From positions 1 through 42,997 of the forward strand of contig JADYYE010000004.1 of NCBI GenBank assembly GCA_020853815.1: a stretch of 42,997 nt of DNA, in the 5' to 3' direction. The translations under genes and the position numbers were made by a program. Below are positions 34,055-41,741 of the stretch, piece by piece (within the stretch, counting starts at the first letter, position 1; every line of letters begins with the position of its first letter). The notes under the pieces are model-generated. The model saw nothing but the letters and a program-made list of their open reading frames with translations. It was not told where the DNA came from and did not search any database. This DNA comes from Phycisphaerales bacterium. GTDB taxonomy: Bacteria; Planctomycetota; Phycisphaerae; Phycisphaerales; UBA1924.

Positions 34055-35026
34055 TTACCGCCCCGCCGCCTTGGCCAGCCCCGCCTCGCCGATCACGCGC
34101 TCCGCGTACTCGTTCATCGCGTCGCGCAGTTGCTCGAAGCTCTCGAGCACGTAATACACCGGCTGAAAGTGGTCGATCTCAAAGTCTGTCTCGCACACAC
34201 GCTCAAGATCAAACGGACGGTACACCGGCACGGGGCGGGCCTTGCAATCGCTCACCTCGCGACCCTTCTTCTCCCACTCGCCCGACAGCGAATACGCGCT
34301 CTCCGCGTGGCTGCTGACCAGGCCGCTCCCATAGACCTTCACGCGCCCGTCCTCGCGGATCAACCCGAACTCGACGGTGAACCAGAAGAGCCGCCCCAGG
34401 CGCTTGACGTGAGCCTCGTCGTCGCACAGGAGCGCCGCCTTGCCGTAGGTCTGCAGGAAGTCCGCAAAGACGCGGAGCGTGTGGAGCGGCACGTGCCCGA
34501 AGACGTCGTGGATGATGTCGGGCTCGGGGAGATAGTCCATCACCTCGCGCGGCCTGATCAGAACGGTCGTCGGGAACTCGCGCTGCGCCAGGCACGCGAA
34601 GAACGCCTTGGCGGGCAGATAGCCCGGCACGCCGTAGCTCGCCCAGTTGCTCTGCGCGTGCAGGAACTTGTTGATGCCGTCGAGCTTCGTGCCCTTGGCG
34701 ATCTTCACGCCCCCGGCGATCTCGATGTCGCGATCGAGCACGAGGTCATCGAGCAGCGGGATGCGGTCGGGCGACAGGCGGAGGATCTTCATCCCCTCGA
34801 TGAACTGGCGCGACACCTGCTGCTCGAGCACGCTCCATCGCTTGACGTACATGTCGTGCCACACGTCGTGGTTGTCGCGCGTGTACTTCCAGTACTGCTG
34901 CGTGATATAGAACTTGTCGGCGTTGATGTCCGCGGCGTGCTGCGAGGGGGCGCGGTCCGCCTCGGCCTGCGCCAGTCGGGCCTCGTCGCTGTCGAGGATG
35001 TTGTTGTACCGGATGTCGGCTCGCAC
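34055..35026 (-). CDS. phhA: Phenylalanine 4-monooxygenase
   Basis: A 323-residue aromatic amino acid hydroxylase. The iron ligands are H173 and H178 in E-P-D-I-I-H-D-V-F-G-H-V-P-L, and E219 in F-W-F-T-V-E-F-G-L-I. The G-V-P-G-Y-L-P stretch before them is also typical. It converts phenylalanine to tyrosine with oxygen and a reduced pterin. No regulatory ACT domain is present; the protein is somewhat longer than the ~260-300 residues common in bacteria. Start GTG 35026 has an AGGAGGT Shine-Dalgarno five bases upstream. No pterin-recycling dehydratase gene (phhB) is seen near it. Confidence 0.93.
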   Translation of the reverse strand: MRADIRYNNILDSDEARLAQAEADRAPSQHAADINADKFYITQQYWKYTRDNHDVWHDMYVKRWSVLEQQVSRQFIEGMKILRLSPDRIPLLDDLVLDRDIEIAGGVKIAKGTKLDGINKFLHAQSNWASYGVPGYLPAKAFFACLAQREFPTTVLIRPREVMDYLPEPDIIHDVFGHVPLHTLRVFADFLQTYGKAALLCDDEAHVKRLGRLFWFTVEFGLIREDGRVKVYGSGLVSSHAESAYSLSGEWEKKGREVSDCKARPVPVYRPFDLERVCETDFEIDHFQPVYYVLESFEQLRDAMNEYAERVIGEAGLAKAAGR

Positions 35027-35206
35027 GGGGCACCTCCTGTACGGCGTTCGAGCGGGTCAGAATCGTCGGCAAGTATATGACCGGTGGGCCGAGCCCGATA
35101 CCGGGCGGCTTTCATGGGTACCCACCGCAATTCCGCCCATTCGCGGCCGCCGTGCATGGCGTGCAAACCCGCCGGTCTTTCCGCTCGTAGTGTCTCTCGG
35201 TGCCCG

Positions 35207-36289
35207 ATGCGTCGTCCCGCCCTCATTGGTGATCTCGTCGCCGCTTTCGTGCTCGGCCTGGGCACGTTTTATGGCATCCTTGAGATCCGCCCCGCGCCGG
35301 ACTTCCTCACGGGTCTTTTCATCGCGTTTCCCGGGCTGCTCTTCTTCGCCGCCATGGCCGCGGGCGCCGCGTTCCTCGGGCACGGCTGGCCGGTGCGCCG
35401 GGGCGGGGCGCTGTACTGCGCCTCGTGCGGACACGCCGTCGCGGCGGAAGACTCGCGACTCCTCCCCTACTGCGGCGAGTGCGGCAAGCCCTGGCGGCAT
35501 TTCGGGCGGCGCGTCCGCGGCCGGCTCATCACCCATCACCCGCGCCTCGTGATCGGCGCCGCGCTCCTTGCCCTCGCGATGCTCGGCATGTGGGCACGCA
35601 CCTTCGCCACGCGCCAGTTGCTCGCGCAGACGCCCGACTGGCTCCTCATCCGGCAGGTCGGCGTGCTCTCGTGGGGCGACCTGCAAGAAGAATGGCGCGA
35701 GCTCGGTCGGCGCTCGCTCTCGCCGCAGGCCGATCGCCAACTCCTTGTGACGCTCCTCAACCGGCGCGCCCGCGACGGCTCGCTCCCCTCGGCCCTCGCG
35801 GTCTACATCCAGTCGCGCGCCAACTCCGCCACGCTTCCCTCCGATCTCGCGACGCGCTGGCTCGCCGAACTCTTCGACGCCAGGCTCATCACGCCAGAGT
35901 CCGTCGAGGCCGGCGAGCGCATCCCCATCGACATCATCGGGCGCTTCTCGGCCGGTTGGACCGGCGTCGCCGACGAGCCGCAGGTCCTGCTCTGCGGCGT
36001 ATCAATCGACGGGCGCGAGGTCGCCCAGTCGCGCTGGGAGCGACCCGTGGCGACCTCCTTATTCGGCCTCGATCGCGCCGTGTTCGCGCACTCGCAACGC
36101 ACCGAGAAGCCGGGCACGATCACCATCGAGGCCCGGGGCTGGTTCTTCGTGGGCCAACCCGACCAGCGTGTCACCTACGACGCCCTGGGCTCGCCCACGC
36201 TCCCCATGAACGTCTACGCCCGCCCGTTTTCCTTCTCGCGCACCATCGAGGTCCGCCCGGCGCTCCCGAGCGCCAAGAACGGGACGTGA
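35207..36289 (+). CDS. Membrane protein with internal zinc ribbon
   Basis: A 360-residue protein of unknown function. Two membrane helices (about 8-25 and 35-58) precede a ribbon C71-x-x-C74 (Y-C-A-S-C-G-H-A-V) and C89-x-x-C92 (Y-C-G-E-C-G-K-P-W). A third helix lies near 115-132 (L-V-I-G-A-A-L-L-A-L-A-M-L). The remaining ~225 residues look like a soluble extracytoplasmic domain with many beta strands (Q-V-L-L-C-G-V-S-I-D-G-R-E-V). ATG 35207 is the first Met directly before a membrane helix. The layout resembles the 4216 protein: ribbon near the membrane, large distal domain. Confidence 0.68.
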   Translation: MRRPALIGDLVAAFVLGLGTFYGILEIRPAPDFLTGLFIAFPGLLFFAAMAAGAAFLGHGWPVRRGGALYCASCGHAVAAEDSRLLPYCGECGKPWRHFGRRVRGRLITHHPRLVIGAALLALAMLGMWARTFATRQLLAQTPDWLLIRQVGVLSWGDLQEEWRELGRRSLSPQADRQLLVTLLNRRARDGSLPSALAVYIQSRANSATLPSDLATRWLAELFDARLITPESVEAGERIPIDIIGRFSAGWTGVADEPQVLLCGVSIDGREVAQSRWERPVATSLFGLDRAVFAHSQRTEKPGTITIEARGWFFVGQPDQRVTYDALGSPTLPMNVYARPFSFSRTIEVRPALPSAKNGT

Positions 36290-36319
36290 CTTTCGGGTCC
36301 ATCCCGCCCACGATTGGGC

Positions 36320-37354
36320 ATGACCACGCCCACCTGCACGCCGCGACTTCCCGTGATGATCGGAAGCTGGAACGCGATCCCCGCGATCGCCCACGCCGCA
36401 CAACGCCTCCAAGGCAACACGCCGCTCCTCGACGCGATCGTCGACGGCATCGCGCTCGTCGAGGACGATCCCGACGAGATGTCAGTCGGGTATGGCGGCC
36501 TGCCCAACGAGGACTGCGTGGTCGAGCTCGACGCCGCCGTGATGGAAGGCGTTTCACACCGCTCGGGGGCGGTCGCGGGCCTGCGCGGCGTGCGCCACGC
36601 CGCACGCGTCGCGCTCGAGGTCATGCGCCGCACGGATCATTCGCTGCTCGTCGGCGAGGGCGCCCGCAAGTTCGCCGCGCTCCTGGGCTTCCCCGACGAG
36701 AACCTCCTCACCGATCGCGCCCGCAAGGCATGGCTCGATTGGAAGGCAAACCTCAGCGAGCGCGACGGGTGGATCGCGCCCGACCAGGCCGCGTCGTCCT
36801 TCGGCACCGCGCGATGGGCCGGACGCACCCCACACGGATTGACAGCCCCCGAGATGCTCGCGCCCGATGCCCCCCCACCCAAAGTCCCTTTCACCTACGG
36901 CACGATTCATGTCTCGGCGGTCGACGCCGCAGGCAACCTCGCCTCGTGCACCAGCACCAGCGGCCTGTCCTACAAGATCGCGGGCCGCGTCGGCGATTCG
37001 CCCGTCGTCGGCGCGGGCCTCTACACCGACAACTCGGTCGGCTCGGCGGGCGCGACGGGCCGCGGCGAATCGGTGCTGCAGGTGTGCGGCGCGCACACGA
37101 TCGTGCAGCGCATGGAGGCCGGGGATTCGCCCACCGACGCGTGCTTGTTCACGCTCAAGAAGATCGCTGATCGCACGCGCCTGTCGCACCTCCGCGACGC
37201 CAAGGGCCGCCCCACGTTCAACGTCACGCTCTATGCGCTCCGCAAGGACGGCGTGTTCGGTGCGGCGTCGATGCACGAGGGCTACGAGTTCGCCGTGCTC
37301 GATGGAGTTGCACCCCGCGCCGCGTCCGCGGCTTGGCTGTATCCCAAGGACTAA
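36320..37354 (+). CDS. Asparaginase/isoaspartyl-peptidase-like Ntn hydrolase
   Basis: A 344-residue enzyme of the glycosylasparaginase family. The likely nucleophile is T195 in F-T-Y-G-T-I-H-V-S-A-V-D-A-A-G-N-L; the family self-cleaves before this Thr to form two chains. Other family features are G-Y-G-G-L-P-N-E-D (near 58-66), C-T-S-T-S-G-L-S-Y-K and G-A-G-L-Y-T-D-N. It hydrolyses N4-substituted asparagine or isoaspartyl bonds. No signal peptide is obvious at the N-terminus. ATG 36320 is preferred over TTG 36314; neither has a good Shine-Dalgarno. Ends 10 nt before the promoter of the riboswitch-led cluster. Confidence 0.85.
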   Translation: MTTPTCTPRLPVMIGSWNAIPAIAHAAQRLQGNTPLLDAIVDGIALVEDDPDEMSVGYGGLPNEDCVVELDAAVMEGVSHRSGAVAGLRGVRHAARVALEVMRRTDHSLLVGEGARKFAALLGFPDENLLTDRARKAWLDWKANLSERDGWIAPDQAASSFGTARWAGRTPHGLTAPEMLAPDAPPPKVPFTYGTIHVSAVDAAGNLASCTSTSGLSYKIAGRVGDSPVVGAGLYTDNSVGSAGATGRGESVLQVCGAHTIVQRMEAGDSPTDACLFTLKKIADRTRLSHLRDAKGRPTFNVTLYALRKDGVFGAASMHEGYEFAVLDGVAPRAASAAWLYPKD

Positions 37355-37364
37355 CGGCGCGCGC

Positions 37365-37392
37365 TTGACACGCGCCGCCGCCGCGATACGCT
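37365..37392 (+). promoter_or_regulatory. Candidate promoter of the riboswitch operon
   Basis: A perfect TTGACA (37365-37370), 16-bp spacer and TACGCT (37387-37392). Transcription near 37399 would start at the 5' edge of the cobalamin riboswitch. Confidence 0.55.
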
Positions 37393-37397
37393 GGCCT

Positions 37398-37615
37398 TGT
37401 CGTTGGTGCCGCGGGTTTGCCGCGGCTGAAACGGGAAGTGCGGTGACGATCGCCCTGCGATCCAACCCGCCGCGGACGCGCCGCCGTAAGGGGTGCCGAC
37501 GCGTGAACGACGGGCGAAATGCCCGGGTCCGGCCCTGTGCCGGGCGCCACTGACGCCGCGAGTGCGTCGGGAAGGCCGATCACGCCGAGCCCCGAGCCGG
37601 AAGACCGACCACGAC
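37398..37615 (+). ncRNA. Cobalamin riboswitch (AdoCbl-type aptamer)
   Basis: The hallmark blocks of the cobalamin aptamer occur in order: GTTGGTGCC (37402), GAAACGGGAAGTGCGGTG (37428), GATCCAACCCGCCGCGG (37459), GCCGTAAGG (37483), the B12-box pair GCCACTG (37546-37552) with CGGGAAGGC (37568-37576), and GAGCCGGAAGACCG (37594-37607). The ends pair (GTCGTTGGT near 37399 with ACCACGAC near 37608-37615, one bulge). It binds a cobalamin and lowers expression of the downstream genes. The 447-bp gap it occupies (37355-37801) contains no gene. Confidence 0.92.
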
Positions 37616-37770
37616 CCCCGGGCGTGCGCTCGGGCGCTGGCTGCCCTCGCGAGATGGGGCGACCGGCGAGGCCGCGTCCGCCCCCGGCGTCGGTCCCTCG
37701 CCTTTCGCCATACCGCTCCGACGGGCCCGTCGTTCACCACGGGGGTCGTCCCGCGCGATTCGGGACGGGT

Positions 37771-37795
37771 CGCACGCGCGCCGCGTGCGGAAGGG
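37771..37795 (+). promoter_or_regulatory. Hairpin next to the Shine-Dalgarno (possible expression platform)
   Basis: CGCACGCG, three-base loop, CGCGTGCG (37771-37789) is directly followed by GAAGGG (37790-37795), the ribosome site for GTG 37802. A hairpin here, 155 nt past the aptamer, could gate translation. Confidence 0.5.
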
Positions 37796-37801
37796 CTCGT
37801 T

Positions 37802-38683
37802 GTGCTCCACATCTCAATGGCTGGTTGTGCGTGCTTCGTCGGCATCGCGCTGTCGCTCGTCGGCCCCAAGGCTTCGAACGCGTTCGCTTCTGATCCCTGG
37901 GCCGATCGTGTGATTTCGTTCAGCGCCGGCACGGGTGGAAGCGACGGCTATCACCTCGCATCGTCGGCGCTCGGAAGCCCTACGCGCTTCACGGGCGCTT
38001 CCTTCGGCTTTCCCTCGGCCGTCACGCCGTTCAGCCCGCCTTTCGAGCCCGGGGACATCGTGTCGCTCGGGACCGGCGGGCAGATCACGGTCGCCTTCGA
38101 CGAACCCGTCACCAACGACGCCGCCAATCCGTTCGGAGTCGACCTCCTCATCTTCGGCAACAGCTTCTATTACGACGCGGATTGGCCGAGCGGGCTCGTG
38201 GGCGGATTCGCGGGCGAGGGCGGCGTGATCGAAGTCTCCGCCGACGGCCGGGCCTGGCACACCATCCCGCTCCTCGCCGCCGACGCGGGCTTCCCCACGC
38301 TCGGATACCTCGACCTCGCCACGCCGTACTCCGACACGCCCGGCTCGATCGATTCCGACTTCACGCGCCCGGTCGATCCGTCGTTCGACGCCAGCGGCAA
38401 GACCTTCGCGGAAATCGTCGCGGCGTACAACGGCGCGGGCGGCGGGCTCGGCGTCGACCTCTCCAGCGTCGGCCTCGATTCGATCTCGTTCGTGCGCGTC
38501 AGCAATCCCAGCGGCGCGGGCGGCACGCCGGAGATCGACGCGTTCGTCGACGTGTCGCCAATCCCCGCGCCGGGCTTGCTCACGCTTGTCGCGGTTGGAT
38601 TGCTCGGCAGCGCTCGCGCCACGCGGATTTGCCCTGAACCCCGGGCTGTGCGGCGCTCGGGCTCGTCGGGAGTTCGGGCATGA
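37802..38683 (+). CDS. Riboswitch-controlled surface protein with PEP-CTERM-like tail
   Basis: A 293-residue exported protein, first gene after the cobalamin riboswitch. A signal peptide ends A-S-N-A-F-A near residue 26. The body has A-S-S-A-L-G-S-P-T-R-F, V-S-L-G-T-G-G-Q-I-T-V-A-F, V-D-L-L-I-F-G-N-S-F, V-I-E-V-S-A-D-G-R-A-W-H-T and S-V-G-L-D-S-I-S-F-V-R-V: a beta-sandwich-like pattern I know only from exported proteins of unknown role. The tail P-I-P-A-P-G-L-L-T-L-V-A-V-G-L-L-G-S-A-R is a PEP-CTERM variant. GTG 37802 with GAAGGG six bases upstream is preferred; ATG 37817 is the alternative. Its stop overlaps the next start (ATGA). Confidence 0.78.
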   Translation: MLHISMAGCACFVGIALSLVGPKASNAFASDPWADRVISFSAGTGGSDGYHLASSALGSPTRFTGASFGFPSAVTPFSPPFEPGDIVSLGTGGQITVAFDEPVTNDAANPFGVDLLIFGNSFYYDADWPSGLVGGFAGEGGVIEVSADGRAWHTIPLLAADAGFPTLGYLDLATPYSDTPGSIDSDFTRPVDPSFDASGKTFAEIVAAYNGAGGGLGVDLSSVGLDSISFVRVSNPSGAGGTPEIDAFVDVSPIPAPGLLTLVAVGLLGSARATRICPEPRAVRRSGSSGVRA

Positions 38684-40302
38684 GCACTCACCGCTCGCGT
38701 CTCGTCGCACTCGGCACGCTTGGCACAGCGGCGTGCCTCTCCCCCACCGCTCTCGCCCAATCGTGGGCGCACTTCGCGGGCGACGCGTCGCGCTCCTCCA
38801 CCAACGCCGGTTCGCTCGCGCCGGGCGCGGGCGTGCTCGCTGCCCCACTCTGGACTGTGTCGCAAGACTCGCTCGGTCGCGCGATCACGTTTGTCGGGCA
38901 GTCCACGCCCGTCGTCTCGCCTTCGCATGTGCTCGCGATCGGTTCCATTCAGCTCGCGGCCAAGCAGTTCTCTCTCTATGCGGTCGATCGGCGCACCGGC
39001 GCGATTGCCTGGGCGGCCCCGATCACGTCGCCCACGCTCGATTCGTGGGCGTCGCCCACGCTGGACCTTGAGCACAACGCCGCGATCGTCGCGACGGGCG
39101 CCACGCTGGCGTCGTTCGACCTCGCGACCGGCGCCCTCAAGTGGTCGCTGGCGCTGGCGGCCCCGGTCGTCAACGCCTCGCCCGCCGTCACCACCGATCT
39201 GCTCATGCGCGACCGCGTGCTCATCACCGAGTACGACGGCTTCGCGGGCAACGCGCGCCTCGTGTGCGTCAACATCGACGCCTTCGACGGCGCGTTCAAC
39301 CCGCGCCAGCCCGGCACGATCGTGTGGACCTACCCGCTCGGATTCGCCTCAGGCGACACGGTCGCGTACCACCGGGGCCGCGCGTACGTCGGCACGATGG
39401 GCGATCCGGGCTTTGCGCCCGGCTCGATCCTCTGCTTCGACGTGGTCGCGGGCCCCGCGCCGCTCTGGTCGTTCGACAACGTGATCGACGAGGGCTTCTT
39501 CGCCGCACCCGCGGTGCATCAGCCGACGGCGCGGGACCCGGGCGATCACGGCGCGTTCGTGCTCGCGGCGTCGTACGCCTTCACCGGCGGCCGCGAGTCG
39601 GCGAACCTCGTCAAGCTCGACGCGAGCACCGGCGAACTCCGCTGGTCGGTCGCGTGCAACCGCACCGGCGCCACGCCGATCGTGCTCCCCGATGGGCGCA
39701 TCGCGCTCTCGGGAGGGCTCAAGGGCTACGGCACGCTCCCCACGCTTCAGCTCTTTGCCGACCATCAAACTTGGAGCGAGCGCCTGTGGGACTCCGCGCT
39801 CAACACCTGGACCGACTCCAACCACAACGGGCAGATCGAACTCGGCGAGTTCACCGTCATGGGCGGCTGGACCCATCAGCCCGCGCTGGCCTCGAAGCAG
39901 AACATCCTCTTCATCGGCGCGACGCCCACCGGCGGCAGTTCGTATTCACCCTGCACCGACCTCTATGCCATCGACATCACCAAGCTGCCCACCGGCGTTG
40001 GCAACGCCCAGCCCGGGTTCATCGCGGCCCAGCGAGCGGGAGTCGGCAGCGCGCCCGCGCTCGATACCGGCAGTCTTTACAGCATCGGCGCGGCCGGGTT
40101 GCAAGCCCTCGGCCCCGCGCCGGCGCACACCGACGTCAACGCCGACGGCGTAGCCGACACCGAGGACTTGCACTGGTGGGAGCAAGGACGCGGCGGTCGC
40201 GATGTCAACCGCGACGGCGCGATCAACGCGCTCGACCACGATGAACTCCTCCGCGTCCTCCGCGCCGATGAACAGGACGACATGGCCTCGCACCGCCCAT
40301 GA
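38680..40302 (+). CDS. Exported PQQ-type beta-propeller with EF-hand repeats
   Basis: A 540-residue exported protein; signal peptide to about residue 27 (A-L-A-Q). Residues ~30-490 contain propeller blades such as [28 protein letters not shown] and [13 protein letters not shown], the PQQ_2 type. An EF-hand-like loop [10 protein letters not shown] lies near 385. The end has two dockerin-like loops (D-V-N-A-D-G-V-A-D and D-V-N-R-D-G-A-I-N) without the Gly-Cys ending. Such propellers assemble or bind at the cell surface; PQQ enzyme activity is not implied. The start overlaps the previous stop and its own stop overlaps an ATG, so it belongs to the riboswitch operon. Confidence 0.8.
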   Translation: MSTHRSRLVALGTLGTAACLSPTALAQSWAHFAGDASRSSTNAGSLAPGAGVLAAPLWTVSQDSLGRAITFVGQSTPVVSPSHVLAIGSIQLAAKQFSLYAVDRRTGAIAWAAPITSPTLDSWASPTLDLEHNAAIVATGATLASFDLATGALKWSLALAAPVVNASPAVTTDLLMRDRVLITEYDGFAGNARLVCVNIDAFDGAFNPRQPGTIVWTYPLGFASGDTVAYHRGRAYVGTMGDPGFAPGSILCFDVVAGPAPLWSFDNVIDEGFFAAPAVHQPTARDPGDHGAFVLAASYAFTGGRESANLVKLDASTGELRWSVACNRTGATPIVLPDGRIALSGGLKGYGTLPTLQLFADHQTWSERLWDSALNTWTDSNHNGQIELGEFTVMGGWTHQPALASKQNILFIGATPTGGSSYSPCTDLYAIDITKLPTGVGNAQPGFIAAQRAGVGSAPALDTGSLYSIGAAGLQALGPAPAHTDVNADGVADTEDLHWWEQGRGGRDVNRDGAINALDHDELLRVLRADEQDDMASHRP

Positions 40303-40385
40303 TCTGCTCCGCACGCCAATCCCGGCCTTCACGCGGCCCGGCGCACATGTGTTCATGTGGGCATGCGCCGATGGGCCGATGTGCC

Positions 40386-41189
40386 ATGTCGCCCCGCGCC
40401 TTCACGCTCATCGAGCTGCTCGTCTCCATCGCCATCATCGCGGTCCTGATCTCGCTGCTCATGCCCGGGCTGCGCGGGGCGCGAGACGCCGCCCGCTCGG
40501 CCTCGTGCCTGTCAAATCAGCGTCAGCTCATCACGGCGTGGAATCTTTACGCCAACGCCAGCCGCGAGCGGGCCATGCCGCTGGCGTACTGGAGCGCCGA
40601 GGACATCGGCGACGGGCCGCAGGTCTTCTGGTGGGGAAGCTACGCCGAGGCACCCGCGCCGACCGACTACGCTCGCGGGTTTCTCGCGCCGTATCTCGAC
40701 GCGACGCTCGCGCCGCGATCGGTGCTCGAATGTGCCGCCCAGCCTTGGGAGAGCTATCGACCGCAGGGCGGCTCATCGTCGCCCACCAGCACCTACGGCT
40801 ACAACGGGTACTACCTCTCGCCCGCGAAGACACCCGGCTGGGGCGAGACGATCGGCTTCCGCGCGTGGAAGCGCGTGGGCGACATCGCGCACCCGTCAAA
40901 GCTTCTGGTGTTTTCGGACGCGATGGTGGTTGTCGCGGGCAAGCTGCGCAACTGCGCATTGCTCGACCCGCCGCGCATTTTTTCAGAGGATTCGTGGGTC
41001 GAAAATCCGAGCCCCACCACATCGTTCCGCCACTCGGGGATTTCCTCTATCGGTGCGACTGCCGATGGCTCGGCGCGGGTCTTCGTGCACGGGGCAAACG
41101 CGCTTGTTGATCCGCTTTTCCGCATTGGATCACTGAGCGCTGAAAACGATCCTTGGTACGTTCCAGATTGGCGTGCCTGGCGTCGATAG
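40386..41189 (+). CDS. Pseudopilin-like protein with N-terminal prepilin motif
   Basis: A 267-residue protein. The class III prepilin-type leader is M-S-P-R-A then [17 protein letters not shown], with Glu at position +5 of the mature protein. The rest is a soluble domain with [19 protein letters not shown], as in planctomycete exported prepilin-like proteins. Start choice: an ATG at 40299 overlaps the previous stop (ATGA) but would give a 34-residue leader; ATG 40386 gives five residues and fits prepilin peptidase. Both remain possible, and the overlap suggests co-expression with the propeller gene. It probably enters a type II secretion or pilus-like assembly. Confidence 0.72.
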   Translation: MSPRAFTLIELLVSIAIIAVLISLLMPGLRGARDAARSASCLSNQRQLITAWNLYANASRERAMPLAYWSAEDIGDGPQVFWWGSYAEAPAPTDYARGFLAPYLDATLAPRSVLECAAQPWESYRPQGGSSSPTSTYGYNGYYLSPAKTPGWGETIGFRAWKRVGDIAHPSKLLVFSDAMVVVAGKLRNCALLDPPRIFSEDSWVENPSPTTSFRHSGISSIGATADGSARVFVHGANALVDPLFRIGSLSAENDPWYVPDWRAWRR

Positions 41190-41200
41190 ATGTTGTAGTA

Positions 41201-41217
41201 TCGTGGAGTCTCCACGA
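41201..41217. promoter_or_regulatory. Inverted repeat TCGTGGAG-T-CTCCACGA, possible operator
   Basis: Perfect 8-bp arms around a single T, ending 18 nt before the Bfd-like start. With a 1-nt centre it is a DNA-binding dyad rather than an RNA hairpin. It overlaps a weak -10-like TAGTAT (41196-41201). Confidence 0.5.
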
Positions 41218-41235
41218 ACGACATGGGGCGCCCGA

Positions 41236-41511
41236 ATGCCGATCGATCGCTGTGTGTGCAGGCAAATCCCGTTCGAGGAACTCCGCGATATCGCGGCCGA
41301 GGAGTCGCTCGGGTTCGAGGCGCTCCTCGACACCACGGGCTGCGGCTCGTCGTGCGGCCTGTGCGTCCCCTACATCCAGGCCATGCTCGCCACGGGGCGC
41401 ACCACCTTCCCCGTCATGTCCCCGCGCGAGCTTGAGCGCATGTGCAAGAGCCCACAGGCGGCCGAGGTCAAGCCCGACGCGAACTCGCCTTCAGCGCCCA
41501 AGCCGGCCTAA
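41236..41511 (+). CDS. Bfd-like [2Fe-2S] protein
   Basis: A 91-residue protein. Cysteines are C6-x-C8, 31 residues, C40-x-x-C43: exactly the [2Fe-2S] spacing of bacterioferritin-associated ferredoxin. An extra Cys lies at 36. Bfd reduces iron in bacterioferritin so that it can be released; homologues also supply electrons or clusters. No bacterioferritin gene is nearby. The ~25-residue tail is Pro/Ala/Lys-rich and probably disordered. ATG 41236 lies just after an operator-like dyad; the 21 codons before it are not family-like. An octamer array starts one base after its stop. Confidence 0.8.
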   Translation: MPIDRCVCRQIPFEELRDIAAEESLGFEALLDTTGCGSSCGLCVPYIQAMLATGRTTFPVMSPRELERMCKSPQAAEVKPDANSPSAPKPA

Positions 41512-41512
41512 G

Positions 41513-41536
41513 AAGCGAAACAGCGAGACAGAGAAG
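41513..41536. repeat. Octamer tandem array (CAGCGARR, 3 units)
   Basis: AAGCGAAA, CAGCGAGA, CAGAGAAG starting one base after the TAA of the Bfd-like gene, in its sense orientation. Same family as 5551 and 11956. Confidence 0.6.
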
Positions 41537-41674
41537 AGGCGTTCAGAGCTTCTGCCTCGCGGCACTCGCGGTGAAGCGCTTTGCCGCGACTTCACCTTTT
41601 CAGCTTGCCGCTTTGCGACCCAACCACTTCTCCTCTTCACGTCGTCTCTTTGTCTCGGCGCCACCTCTTCCATG

Positions 41675-41700
41675 AAAAAAGGCCGAGCTTTCGCCCGGCC
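41675..41700 (-). terminator. Rho-independent terminator of rpoC
   Basis: On the minus strand GGCCGGGC, GAAA tetraloop, GCTCGGCC (one G-T pair), then six T. It lies about 40 nt beyond the rpoC stop. Confidence 0.9.
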
Positions 41701-41741
41701 CTTCGTGAATCTCGGATTTGATCACCCGGTCAACTCGCCCA

